Shown piece after piece: positions 1 to 8,056 of a stretch of 64,000 bases of DNA. Within the stretch, counting starts at the first letter, position 1; every line of letters begins with the position of its first letter. Made by a program: the position numbers and the translations under genes. This DNA comes from Mycoavidus cysteinexigens_B (GTDB lineage Bacteria; Pseudomonadota; Gammaproteobacteria; Burkholderiales; Burkholderiaceae): NCBI GenBank assembly GCA_031963465.1, contig JASSUG010000009.1, forward strand, positions 1-64,000, given 5' to 3'. The notes under the pieces were generated by a model. That model did not search any database, was not told the DNA's origin, and saw nothing but the letters and a program-made list of their open reading frames with translations.

Positions 1-39
1 AATTAAATTAAAGGACCGCTAGGCCCAGTTCATTCGTCT

Positions 40-1173
40 TTAGTCTTGCGCTTTATTTGGCAACAAAAGCCACATCCTCCCGGGCGCTTTCATGGTTCCG
101 GCCAGCATCCCGGCCTTGTCCCCTGAACCCCAGAAATAATCTGCTCTGACGGCCCCTTTGATTGCCGACCCGACATCTTGTGCAAAGACTAGACGCTTGA
201 GCGGCCCGCCAGTCGGCCAGCGAGTCGATAAGAAAACCGGCATACCCAACGCCACCCAACTCGGATCTACCGCGATTGAACGGCCAGCAGTTAAACGCAC
301 GCCTAAGGCGCCAATCGGCCCATCCGCACGGTTACTTGCCGCCCCCACATCCAGCCGTGCCGGCATTTCTTTGAAAAAAACAAATCGCGGATTAACCTCA
401 AGCACCGCCTGCACGCGCGCTGGATTCGCCCGCGCCCAAGCTTTGATGCCCGGCATTGTTGCCTGAGCGGGAGTGAGTTCACCGTGGTCAATTAACCAGC
501 GTCCAATTGATTGATAGGGCTTGCCATTGCTACCGCTATAGCCTACCCGCATGATCTGGCCATCCTCCATCACAATCCGACCCGAACCCTGCACTTGCAG
601 AAAAAACGCTTCAATGGGGTCATCAACATAGACCAGTTCTGCGCCTTTTAGTACGCCACTTTTCAGCAACTGCGCGCGCTCAGCTAAGATAGCTTTTTTC
701 GGCATGCCTTGGGGCCAGCGGTAAAGTGGATAGATATAGGGGTCATGCCGGACCCGCGAGCCACGTAGTAAGGGCTCGTAGTAGCCTGTGACGAGCCCGT
801 CTACACTACCGTCTTTATTGGATAGTTGAAATGGCGTGAAATAACGCTCATAAAACGCGCGGGCTTTTTCAGGGTCAAGCTCATCAAGTTGTTCAACTGC
901 CGTACACACGACTTTCCAATCTGAGAGCTGTTTGACGCGCAGGCAGTTTTCTCGCAACGCAGTGGTTGCGCCCATGAGCGCATCCTCTTGCCAGCCATCC
1001 ACCTCTGCCCACGCCACTTGCATCAGCCGTTTGGGTAGGGGAACGCGAGGCGCAGATAGAAGCGCTGCTGGCAGCTGTTTATCTGGCAAACTCGTCCGGG
1101 GGGGCGAGGCACAGCCGGCAACCCCTACAACCAGTATCAGCGTTGCTAATCCGGCAAACTTTAATGAACCCAT
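40..1173 (-). CDS. mltA: Membrane-bound lytic murein transglycosylase A (MltA), lipoprotein
   Basis: Outer-membrane lytic transglycosylase that cleaves the MurNAc-GlcNAc bond of peptidoglycan to form 1,6-anhydro ends. The N-terminus is a lipoprotein signal (hydrophobic stretch ending in VGVAGC, then SPPR). The MltA domain fills the middle (VTGYYEP, FFLQVQGSGR, GKPYQSIGRWL), and the C-terminal 3D barrel carries the Asp motif in VFAQDVGSAIKG and YFWGSGDKAG. About 377 residues, normal for the family. I chose the ATG giving MGSLKF, which puts the signal peptide at the N-terminus; the frame is open further upstream into apaG, and ATG at 1182 is possible. It lies 46 bases downstream of apaG on the same strand, so the two may be cotranscribed. 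Confidence 0.9.
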   Translation of the reverse strand: MGSLKFAGLATLILVVGVAGCASPPRTSLPDKQLPAALLSAPRVPLPKRLMQVAWAEVDGWQEDALMGATTALRENCLRVKQLSDWKVVCTAVEQLDELDPEKARAFYERYFTPFQLSNKDGSVDGLVTGYYEPLLRGSRVRHDPYIYPLYRWPQGMPKKAILAERAQLLKSGVLKGAELVYVDDPIEAFFLQVQGSGRIVMEDGQIMRVGYSGSNGKPYQSIGRWLIDHGELTPAQATMPGIKAWARANPARVQAVLEVNPRFVFFKEMPARLDVGAASNRADGPIGALGVRLTAGRSIAVDPSWVALGMPVFLSTRWPTGGPLKRLVFAQDVGSAIKGAVRADYFWGSGDKAGMLAGTMKAPGRMWLLLPNKAQD

Positions 1174-1219
1174 ACAACCCATATACAAAGAGGATAAAAA
1201 AAGGCAAAACACCCAATGT

Positions 1220-1594
1220 TTAATGTAATGTGCGCGGCATATGCAAAATAAATTCTGGAATAGGCGCATCAAAACGGGCGCCATCTTCGGCAACGCAAAA
1301 ATACTCCCCCCGCATCGTACCGACTGGGGTGGCGATCACGGCCCAACTGGTGTACTGAAATTGCTCACCTGGTTGCAAAAGCGGCTGATGACCAACCACA
1401 CCTAGGCCCTTAATTTCTTGCGCATGGTTTTCGCTATCAACAATCAGCCACTGGCGCGCAATCAATTGCGCGGCGACTTGTCCAGAATTGCGAATGGTCA
1501 TCGTGTAAGCAAAAGCGAACTGATGCTGATCGGGTTCTGATTGTTCTGGTAAATAATTAGCTTGCGCTGAAACGCTAAATTCGTATTGGCTCAT
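1220..1594 (-). CDS. apaG: ApaG family protein
   Basis: ApaG is a small single-domain protein with an immunoglobulin-like beta fold. Its exact role is unclear; it is linked to divalent cation and dinucleoside-polyphosphate phenotypes in enterobacteria. Family hallmarks visible: FAYTMTIRN near the start, LIARQWLIVDSENHAQE, GEQFQYTSWAVIATPVGTMRGEY and the C-terminal FDAPIPEFILH. Starting at MSQYEFSV gives 124 residues, the usual family length; a longer open frame extends upstream but would add 55 unrelated residues. It is divergent from rpe. Confidence 0.9.
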   Translation of the reverse strand: MSQYEFSVSAQANYLPEQSEPDQHQFAFAYTMTIRNSGQVAAQLIARQWLIVDSENHAQEIKGLGVVGHQPLLQPGEQFQYTSWAVIATPVGTMRGEYFCVAEDGARFDAPIPEFILHMPRTLH

Positions 1595-1850
1595 TTGTTT
1601 TGTGCGGATTGTGGACCAAGGGAAAATTTCAATTGTGCTTGAAGCAGCGTCTAGCCGCAACCCTTCATTAAACGGCCTCCAGCTTCTCATGGAATAGCAG
1701 GATAAACGATACGCTCGGTCCCTTGATGGAACCGATAAATCCTCAAATATCAGCGCCACCCATGTTCTTTAAAGCTGTTGTCGACTAAGGCAGGTAGAAT
1801 ACCGAGTATTGTTTTTCCCTGCTGACATATTCTTTACTCACCCTCATTTT

Positions 1851-2525
1851 ATGAAGCAATATCGAATCGCCCCAAGCATTTTATCTGCCGACTTTGCCCG
1901 TCTTGGCGAAGAAGTGCGTCAAGTCATTGACGCTGGCGCCGACTGGATTCATTTTGATGTGATGGATAACCACTATGTGCCGAATTTAACCGTCGGCCCG
2001 ATGGTCTGCGAGGCCATCCGGCCACACGCGACAGTACCCATTGATGTGCATTTGATGGTGCAGCCGACGGATCGGATTGCCGCTGATTTTGCTAAAGCAG
2101 GCGCGAATATTATTAGTTTTCACCCAGAAGCGTCTGACCATATTGACCGCACTCTCTCGCTGATTCGAGATCATGGCTGCCAAGCAGGTCTGGCTTTTAA
2201 TCCAGCGACTCCGCTGCATTACCTTGATCATCTGATGGATCGACTTGATCTGATTTTGATTATGTCGGTGAACCCTGGTTTTGGCGGTCAATCATTTATT
2301 CCTGAAGCGCTCAATAAATTGCGGGCAGTGCGGTCTCGCATTGACGCGCATATGGCTAAGACCGGACGCGAGATCCGCCTTCAAGTAGATGGCGGCGTCA
2401 AGCTTGACAACATTGCCGCCATTGCAGCAGCGGGGGCAGATACCTTTGTCGCTGGCTCGGCGATTTTTGGACAACCTGATTATCGAACCGTCATCGAGGC
2501 TATGCGTCAGCAGTTATCAAAATAA
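1851..2525 (+). CDS. rpe: Ribulose-phosphate 3-epimerase
   Basis: Interconverts ribulose 5-phosphate and xylulose 5-phosphate in the pentose phosphate pathway; cytoplasmic TIM barrel. Diagnostic segments are IAPSILSADFARLGEE at the N-terminus, HFDVMDNHYVPNLTVGP (metal and substrate site), DVHLMV, the SVNPGFGGQSF loop and LQVDGGVK. The ATG giving MKQYRIAPSI makes 224 residues, as in relatives. In Burkholderia it is followed by gph and trpEGDC; here only a trpE stub and trpG follow. Confidence 0.95.
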   Translation: MKQYRIAPSILSADFARLGEEVRQVIDAGADWIHFDVMDNHYVPNLTVGPMVCEAIRPHATVPIDVHLMVQPTDRIAADFAKAGANIISFHPEASDHIDRTLSLIRDHGCQAGLAFNPATPLHYLDHLMDRLDLILIMSVNPGFGGQSFIPEALNKLRAVRSRIDAHMAKTGREIRLQVDGGVKLDNIAAIAAAGADTFVAGSAIFGQPDYRTVIEAMRQQLSK

Positions 2526-2533
2526 CCGCATGA

Positions 2534-2611
2534 CCAGAAATCGAAAACAAAGCGCGGGCCGTGCTACGGGCAACTGAACAAGTGCAAGATGGCTTAGACG
2601 TGGGGGTTTAA
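2534..2611 (+). pseudogene. trpE: 3' stub of trpE (anthranilate synthase component I)
   Basis: The 87 bases between rpe and trpG are not random. Read in frame up to the TAA at 2609-2611 they give PEIENKARAVLRATEQVQDG followed by LDVGV. NKARAVLRA is the conserved C-terminus of TrpE (E. coli TrpE ends with the same NKARAVLRA block). The frame is closed by TGA at 2531, directly after rpe, so about 95% of the gene and the adjoining gph have been deleted and joined to the end of rpe. The stop lies one base before the trpG ATG, preserving the original trpE-trpG junction. The stub cannot make a working enzyme. Confidence 0.75.
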
Positions 2612-2612
2612 G

Positions 2613-3188
2613 ATGTTGCTGATGATCGACAATTACGATTCCTTTACATACAATCTCGTGCAATATTTTAGCGAGTTAGGCGAAGAAGTTCTGACGGTAC
2701 GCAATGATGAAATTACGCTGGCTGAAATCGCTGCTTTAAATCCTACTTATCTCTGCTTATCGCCCGGCCCAAGCGATCCGCATCATGCCGGGATCACACT
2801 TGAGGTACTGCGTGAATTTACGGGCAAACTGCCGATTCTTGGGGTCTGCCTTGGACATCAGGCGATTGGTGCCGCCTGCGGGGGCCGCGTGGTCCGCGCA
2901 CAAACCATCATGCATGGTAAAACTAGCGAGATTGAAACCGATGGCAAGGGTGTCTTTACGCATTTACCAAGGCGCTTTAAGGTCACCCGCTACCACTCTC
3001 TCGCGTTAGAACGGGCGACTTTACCCGCCTGCCTAGACATTACGGCCACCACCGTTGATGGAGAGATTATGGGCATCAGGCATAAAACACTGGCGCTTGA
3101 AGGTGTACAGTTTCATCCTGAATCGATTCTGACGGAACATGGCCACGCTTTATTGAAGAATTTCCTGGATCGCACTGCAACTCATTAA
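2613..3188 (+). CDS. trpG: Glutamine amidotransferase TrpG/PabA (anthranilate / aminodeoxychorismate synthase component II)
   Basis: Class I glutaminase that feeds ammonia to a chorismate-using partner. It starts MLLMIDNYDSFTYN and carries the nucleophile Cys79 in GVCLGHQA and the HPE motif (His168, Glu170) in VQFHPESI: the full catalytic triad. 191 residues, complete. The partner TrpE is only a stub upstream, and trpD/trpC are missing downstream, where ung follows after 10 bases. Because TrpG/PabA proteins often serve both anthranilate and p-aminobenzoate synthesis, I infer it is retained for folate (with a PabB elsewhere) rather than tryptophan. Confidence 0.9.
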   Translation: MLLMIDNYDSFTYNLVQYFSELGEEVLTVRNDEITLAEIAALNPTYLCLSPGPSDPHHAGITLEVLREFTGKLPILGVCLGHQAIGAACGGRVVRAQTIMHGKTSEIETDGKGVFTHLPRRFKVTRYHSLALERATLPACLDITATTVDGEIMGIRHKTLALEGVQFHPESILTEHGHALLKNFLDRTATH

Positions 3189-3198
3189 TTGATTCTCC

Positions 3199-3933
3199 AT
3201 GAGCACCCAACTTGAAACCGGCTTAGCCACTCAATTTACCGCGCTGCCGATTGCATGGCGCGATTGCATGGCGCCATTTATCGCCAGTCCAAGTTATCCG
3301 GCACTGTGCCGTTTTGTGGACGGCGAACGTGCACAAGGCAAGACGGTTTATCCAAACGATGTGTTTCATGCATTAAATTTGACATCACCAGCCGAGGTAA
3401 AAGTAGTAATCATCGGCCAAGATCCCTATCATGGCGAAGAACACGGCATCCCTCAGGCGCATGGGCTGGCATTTTCAGTACCACCTGGCGTCCGCCCGCC
3501 CCCATCATTACGCAATATCTTCAAAGAACTTAACGCTAACTTTGGCCACCCAATACCATCGCATGGTTGCCTAGAGAGTTGGGCGCGCCAGGGCGTACTC
3601 TTATTAAATACTGTTTTAACCGTAGAGCGCGGCCGCGCGGCTAGCCATGCAAAACGGGGGTGGGAATCGTGTACTGATACGCTAATTCAGCAGCTTGCCG
3701 CCCAACATGAGGGTTTGATTTTTCTACTTTGGGGCTCACACGCGCAATCCAAACGTGCACTGCTGGATCCAAGCAAGCATAAAATCCTCGAAGCCCCTCA
3801 TCCATCACCACTCTCTGCGTATCGAGGTTTTCTCGGCTGTCAGCATTTTAAACTGGCCAACGAATATTTAGTCAATACTCAACGGCCGGCAATTAATTGG
3901 CGGCTGCCCGCAACTGCAGATTTGTCTTATTAG
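3199..3933 (+). CDS. ung: Uracil-DNA glycosylase, family 1
   Basis: Removes uracil from DNA to start base excision repair. The water-activating loop GQDPYHG is at residues 73-79 (Asp75 catalytic), FSVPPGVRPPPSLRNIFKEL is the proline-rich loop, LLLNTVLTV binds uracil, and HPSPLSAYRGF (His201) is the minor-groove intercalation loop. 244 residues, full length. The start ATG is 10 bases after trpG, where trpD and trpC would be expected, so it may now be read from the trpG transcript. Confidence 0.95.
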   Translation: MSTQLETGLATQFTALPIAWRDCMAPFIASPSYPALCRFVDGERAQGKTVYPNDVFHALNLTSPAEVKVVIIGQDPYHGEEHGIPQAHGLAFSVPPGVRPPPSLRNIFKELNANFGHPIPSHGCLESWARQGVLLLNTVLTVERGRAASHAKRGWESCTDTLIQQLAAQHEGLIFLLWGSHAQSKRALLDPSKHKILEAPHPSPLSAYRGFLGCQHFKLANEYLVNTQRPAINWRLPATADLSY

Positions 3934-3966
3934 TCTGAATTGCCGCAAACAGCGGCGTCAGACTAA
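3930..3966 (+). terminator. Strong hairpin at the end of ung
   Basis: A long inverted repeat overlaps the ung stop codon: TTAGTCTGA (3930-3938) pairs with TCAGACTAA (3958-3966), and inside it GCCGC pairs with GCGGC around an AAACA loop. No T-run follows on the + strand, so it may be a Rho-independent-like stop, a bidirectional barrier between ung and the converging gene, or an mRNA 3' stabiliser. Confidence 0.45.
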
Positions 3967-4135
3967 ATAGCACCTGGCAAAAATTTCAATATAGCGATAA
4001 TCAAACCAATCTGCGTAATAGAGATTCCCACAAACCATTTTATAAGCTCAAACTTACTATCAGATATGTTACTTCGAAGAGTAGAGGTTGTTTGCTCAAA
4101 CTTAAGGTCTATATCTTTACGTAAATCACTAATCT

Positions 4136-4234
4136 CATGCCGCAGTTCGCTTTTAACTGCATGTATCTCATGCTGCAGTTCGCTTTTAACTGCATGCATC
4201 TCATGCTGCAGTTCAACTTTAACTGCATGCAAAT
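4136..4234 (-). repeat. Three tandem 33-base repeats coding an 11-residue coiled-coil unit
   Basis: Units at 4136-4168, 4169-4201 and 4202-4234 differ at only a few bases and code HAVKxELQHEx three times. Eleven-residue (hendecad) periodicity fits a coiled coil. The near identity points to recent slippage duplication. Confidence 0.8.
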
Positions 4235-4334
4235 CTTCTTTGGTTGCCAACTCTTGCAAATTATCAGCAAATATCTCTGACAAAACCGCTGCTCCAGCCT
4301 CAGCATGAGCGCTTGGAACACCCGCTTCTCTTAA

Positions 4335-4458
4335 GAAACAAATTTAAGTGCTTGATAAATAAGAATTATTTTTCGTCTATTTCGGAATCGTAAAAATAAA
4401 TTGAAGCTATTTTGTTTCTTCCGAACGCCTGGCGTCCGGCTGGCCGCCTACTATGCTT
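4335..4458. mobile_element. Small non-coding element (MITE-like), copy 1, with TTAA target duplication
   Basis: The element is flanked by TTAA at 4331-4334 and 4459-4462 and splits the DUF1640-like gene. The left part is an 86-base core (4334-4419) bounded by the inverted repeats AGAAACAAA and TTTTGTTTCT; the right part is GC-rich with short inverted repeats. A close relative lies at 10067-10198. It has no coding capacity, so mobilisation in trans is inferred. Confidence 0.65.
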
Positions 4459-4564
4459 TTAAGCGATTAAAAGCTTTTAAAGTATCAAATATTGCCATTA
4501 CCACCACCAAGTTCCATAGCTTTATCAAATTGAGCGCTTGCGCCATTTTTTCCCTCACAGAATA

Positions 4565-4626
4565 ATCTGATTAGTTTAATTATCAACCAAAATAGAGGAA
4601 TGCGCAAGCAATTTAAGTAAACTCAA
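4565..4626. repeat. Duplicated upstream region of the DUF1640-like pair (partner at about 4975-5036)
   Basis: The block around 4570-4626 (TTTAATTATCAACCAA..., then GCAAGCAATTTAAGTAAACTC) recurs with few changes at about 4981-5032 upstream of the second gene, including the last bases of the M61 peptidase gene. It shows that gene plus leader were duplicated in tandem from an ancestral copy next to that peptidase. Confidence 0.7.
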
Positions 4627-4911
4627 TCAGATATTTTGTCTCCGAAGGTCATTGCGTAAGCTTAATATTTCGCCTCGAAGAGTAGATATTATCTGCTCAA
4701 ACTTGAGGCCCATATCTTTACGTAAATCACTAAGCTCGCGCTGCAGCCCTGCTTTAACTGCAGGCGAATCTCCTTCAGCTAACAACTCTTTCCAATCGAT
4801 GGAAAATATCTCTGTACAAACCTCTACTTTAGCTTCAGCTTCAGCGCTTGGGACACCCGCTTCTTTTAAGCTTTTATAAACTTTTAAAGTATCAAATATT
4901 GGCATTGTCAT
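4627..4911 (-). CDS. DUF1640-like coiled-coil protein without membrane anchor
   Basis: Function unknown. Paralogue of the interrupted gene just downstream: MPIFDTLKVYKSLKEAGVPSAEAEAK is the shared N-terminal domain, followed by LSDLRKDMGLKFEQIISTLR, a coiled coil. It stops after LRRQNI and lacks the hydrophobic C-terminal segment of the other copy, so it would be soluble or a truncated version. The start at 4911 (MTMPIF) is supported by AAGGAG at 4919-4924, seven bases upstream; a longer in-frame ATG at 4953 exists. The upstream sequence is also duplicated (see the repeat entry). 94 residues against roughly 110-135 usual for this kind of protein. Confidence 0.6.
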   Translation of the reverse strand: MTMPIFDTLKVYKSLKEAGVPSAEAEAKVEVCTEIFSIDWKELLAEGDSPAVKAGLQRELSDLRKDMGLKFEQIISTLRGEILSLRNDLRRQNI

Positions 4912-5029
4912 CACTAAACTCCTTAGTTCTTTCAAATTGAGCACATACGCCATTTTTTCCAACACAGAATAATCTACATGGTTTAATTATTAACCAAGAT
5001 AGAGAGATATGCAAGCAATTTAAGTAAAC

Positions 5030-6820
5030 TCATCCAGATAACCACGCAGCGCGCCAGTTGCACGCCTCACTGCGCGACTCCGAAGGATGTAAGCGGTAAT
5101 TCGCAACCTCTGGCGGATCAAGTGTGAGTTGCACGCAACGCAATTCATCACGCCGGAAAATATGCACGTCAAACTGATCTGCTGTTTGGTAGCGAGCAAG
5201 CAACGCTTCGAGATTACTGCCACTCACACGCAGGCCATCAAGCGCAACTAATCTATCTCCTGCTGACAAGCCAGCTCGGTGCGCCGCGCAGCCTTCATAT
5301 ACAACATCAATCCAGACACCTTCGCGCACGCGCATGCCAAGTGACGGCAAATGATTGGCCCGATCAGCCTCAAGCGTCACCCCGAAAGGCGCCAATAGCT
5401 CTGCTAGCGGCAAATCATGTGTGCCATACACGGCATCCTGATACAACTCGGAGAGATCAACACCCGTGGCTTCATGGAATAGAGCCTCAATATCATCGTC
5501 AGTAATGCCCACCGGTTGGTGCTGATAAAAATCACGGCCATAGCGCTGCCATAGCAAGCGCATCACGTCATCCAGCGATCGAGTCGATTCAGTCTGGGCT
5601 CGGATGGCAAGATCAAAAGCCAACGCAATCAACGCCCCTTTTTGGTAGTAACTCACAATCGCATTGGCTGCATTCTCATCTTGCATATAATATTTAGTCC
5701 AAGCATCGAATGAGCTCTCAGCAACGCTTTGCTTAAACCGGCCACTTCCACGCAACACCCTTGCCAGGCTCTTACCGAGCAGAGCGAAATAATCCTGCAT
5801 GGTCATCAGCCCGCTGCGCACCAGCATCAAATCATCATAATAAGAAGTGAACCCTTCAAATAACCAGAGTAATGTCGTGTAATTTTCGTGGGCAAGGTCA
5901 TAGGACGCAAATGTAGCCGGCTTGATCCGTTTCACATTCCAACTATGAAAATATTCGTGACTACACAAACTAAGGTAATCGCGGTATCCATCCGTCATCT
6001 TGTCTGGCGCCCACCCGATAGCCGGTAAATCACTACGCTTACACATCAAAACTGACGAAGCGCGATGCTCAAGACCGCCGAAACCGTCGGTCAGCGCCAT
6101 GGTCATAAACATATAACGCTTAAACGGCGCAGATTTTGTCTGCGGCTCAAAAAATGCGATCTGCGTTTCGCAGATCCGCTGCAAATCCTGCGTTATCCGC
6201 GCCAAATCAAGCTCTGGCACCTTGCCCGCAATGACGACTTCATGCGCTACCTGACAAGCGTTAAAACCCGCTAGCGCAAACTCACCCAACATGACGGGAT
6301 GATCAATCAATTCATCGTAGTTAGCTGCGCGATATTCACCAAAACCATGGCGGGGTGTCGCTTCGGCTTCAGTCAATGTAGTCGCCACCCGCCAGTCGTG
6401 ATATGCATCTCCAAGCGGCGCTTTTATCTCAACCCAACAAGGCGCCGCCTGCTGACCAAGCACAGCTAAAAAAACACTTGTGCCATTAAAAAAACCAATG
6501 GTGTCATCAAGATGGGCAGCACGCACCGACATCTCCCACGCGTACACCTCGTAAGTCAGTCTCAACGCCCCTTTAACCGGCGCTGCTTGCCAATGATGCT
6601 TATCCATTTTCTGCAGCGGAACCTGGCGCCCTGTTGCTAGCGAGTGCGCCTTTATGGTCACGATATGGCGCGCGAATTCACGCACCTTATAACTGCCTGG
6701 AATCCACACGGGCAGCATAAAACGCTGCCCTAGCGGGTCAGGATCAAGCACCGTGAGCGTCACTTCAAAAAGATGGGCGGCGGGATCTTTAGGAATAATC
6801 GTATAGTGGATTGGCTTCAT
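5030..6820 (-). CDS. M61 family metallopeptidase (glycyl aminopeptidase-like) with PDZ domain
   Basis: Zinc peptidase of the M61 family. A beta-sandwich N-terminal domain (FMLPVWIPGSYKVREFARH, WEMSVRAAHLDDTIGFFNGT) precedes the catalytic HEYFHSWNVKRIKP around residues 288-295 (HExxH with His, Glu, His), and the downstream Glu lies in WLFEGFTSYYDD. A PDZ-like domain follows in the last 100 residues (AHRAGLSAGDRLVALDGLRV). 596 residues, normal. The start ATG overlaps the stop of the UbiH-family gene by ATGA, so the two are translationally coupled. No clear signal peptide, so it is probably cytoplasmic. Confidence 0.85.
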   Translation of the reverse strand: MKPIHYTIIPKDPAAHLFEVTLTVLDPDPLGQRFMLPVWIPGSYKVREFARHIVTIKAHSLATGRQVPLQKMDKHHWQAAPVKGALRLTYEVYAWEMSVRAAHLDDTIGFFNGTSVFLAVLGQQAAPCWVEIKAPLGDAYHDWRVATTLTEAEATPRHGFGEYRAANYDELIDHPVMLGEFALAGFNACQVAHEVVIAGKVPELDLARITQDLQRICETQIAFFEPQTKSAPFKRYMFMTMALTDGFGGLEHRASSVLMCKRSDLPAIGWAPDKMTDGYRDYLSLCSHEYFHSWNVKRIKPATFASYDLAHENYTTLLWLFEGFTSYYDDLMLVRSGLMTMQDYFALLGKSLARVLRGSGRFKQSVAESSFDAWTKYYMQDENAANAIVSYYQKGALIALAFDLAIRAQTESTRSLDDVMRLLWQRYGRDFYQHQPVGITDDDIEALFHEATGVDLSELYQDAVYGTHDLPLAELLAPFGVTLEADRANHLPSLGMRVREGVWIDVVYEGCAAHRAGLSAGDRLVALDGLRVSGSNLEALLARYQTADQFDVHIFRRDELRCVQLTLDPPEVANYRLHPSESRSEACNWRAAWLSG

Positions 6821-7980
6821 AAACCCAGTGCAGAGGCGACCAATTGGCGCTTAATAAAAGACTGCTGGTTGAGTAACGTCATGCCGGCGTTGCGTATGCC
6901 GCGCACAAACCCACCAGGCCATGAAAAAAGCCGGTGCAAACCATCTGTTACCAGCGACAATTTCTGAATATCCTCGCGCCGAGAACGCTCATAACGGCGT
7001 AGTAGCGTCATGTCGCCCAAATCCCGAAATGGCTCTTTGCCGGCGAGAACCTGAGCTAATTCCGCCACATCGCGTAAACCAAGATTCATCCCTTGGCCCG
7101 CCAGAGGATGAATCAAATGCGCAGCATCCCCGACCAGCGCGACCCGTGGTGCAATCAGACGCTCAACCTTTTGCAAACTGAGCGGAAAACCTTGTCTCTG
7201 GGACACACACTTAAGAGCACCAAACCGATTTCCTACGACCGCTGCAAGCTCAGCTGAAAAAGCAATTTCATCCAGTGCCAACAAGTCTTTGGCATGCTGC
7301 TCATGCGCTGACCAGACAAGCGACACATGATTCTCCGGCAAGGGCAATAAGGCAATCAGTTCGCCCTTATGGAACCATTGATAAGCCGTTTCACGATGTG
7401 GCCGTTCAGTCTTAAAGTTAGCGACAATGCCGATTTGCTGATAATCGCGCCGCACCAGCTTTGCCCCCATTTGAGCACGGACCCACGATTGGGCACCATC
7501 CGCGCCAACCACCAACTGAGTGTTGAGCACTTGGCCATCATCCAACTCAAGTAAAGCTCGCTCAGGCAAAACCGAAAAATGATGCGCACGGCGATCTAGC
7601 CAAACCAAACTCGGCTGAAACCGCAGCGCCGTATCCAATGCCGACTCAATTAATGAGGCTTCAGTAATCCATGCCAACTGCGGCACATGCGCCTGAAAAG
7701 CGGAAAAGTGCAACTCAGCCAACGTATCGCCATAGATACGCATATCGTAGACAGGAGCCAAGCGCGCAGGATCGAGGGCCTGCCAGATCCGTAATTGCTC
7801 AAATAAAGTTTGAGCGCTTGCCGAAAGCGCATAAACACGGGAATTAAAAACCGCCGATACACTCACTGCCGGAGCGAGCAAAGCCACCCGCAACCCCAAT
7901 TGCGCAAATGCCAGAGCGGCTGTTTTACCAACCAGCCCTCCCCCCACTACAACTATCTGAAAACTTTGAGATTCGATCAT
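6817..7980 (-). CDS. FAD-dependent UbiH/UbiF/COQ6-family hydroxylase
   Basis: Flavoprotein monooxygenase of the ubiquinone-hydroxylase family. The dinucleotide fold is VVVGGGLVGKTAALAFAQLG at the N-terminus, the middle motif is LVVGADGAQSWVR, and the FAD ribityl-binding motif is VALVGDAAHLIHPLAGQGMNLG. About 387 residues from MIESQSF; an ATG seven codons earlier (8001) is also possible. A TATAAT-like hexamer just upstream would favour the shorter start. I cannot tell which ring position it hydroxylates. Divergent from ychF; overlaps the M61 peptidase gene by four bases. Confidence 0.85.
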   Translation of the reverse strand: MIESQSFQIVVVGGGLVGKTAALAFAQLGLRVALLAPAVSVSAVFNSRVYALSASAQTLFEQLRIWQALDPARLAPVYDMRIYGDTLAELHFSAFQAHVPQLAWITEASLIESALDTALRFQPSLVWLDRRAHHFSVLPERALLELDDGQVLNTQLVVGADGAQSWVRAQMGAKLVRRDYQQIGIVANFKTERPHRETAYQWFHKGELIALLPLPENHVSLVWSAHEQHAKDLLALDEIAFSAELAAVVGNRFGALKCVSQRQGFPLSLQKVERLIAPRVALVGDAAHLIHPLAGQGMNLGLRDVAELAQVLAGKEPFRDLGDMTLLRRYERSRREDIQKLSLVTDGLHRLFSWPGGFVRGIRNAGMTLLNQQSFIKRQLVASALGL

Positions 7981-8056
7981 CCTGCTATTATAGCCATCCA
8001 TTTTACTTATTCTTATTGCTCGCCTGTAAAACAGGCCTTATCTCTGAAAGGATGTC

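Larger units (their letters stand above)
3963..4498 (-). pseudogene. DUF1640-like coiled-coil membrane protein, interrupted by a small mobile element
   Basis: Two halves of one gene. The 5' half reads MAIFDTLKAFNRL from ATG at 4498; the 3' half reads LREAGVPSAHAEAGAAVL and on through LATKEDLHAVK, an 11-residue coiled-coil repeat, RKDIDLKFEQ and a C-terminal membrane segment (WFVGISITQIGLIIAILKFL). A 124-base element plus a duplicated TTAA separates them; removing it joins ...NRL to REAGVPS in frame, matching the neighbouring paralogue (SLKEAGVPSAEAE). The repaired protein would be about 135 residues, typical of bacterial DUF1640/CCDC90-like proteins (helical N-domain, coiled coil, one membrane anchor). 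The 3' part could still start at a TTG near 4283, but no good ribosome site is seen. Confidence 0.7.

Noticed and set aside
7983..7992. TATAAT-like hexamer as promoter of the UbiH-family gene
   Set aside because: No matching -35 box at the right distance; used only as weak support for the shorter start.
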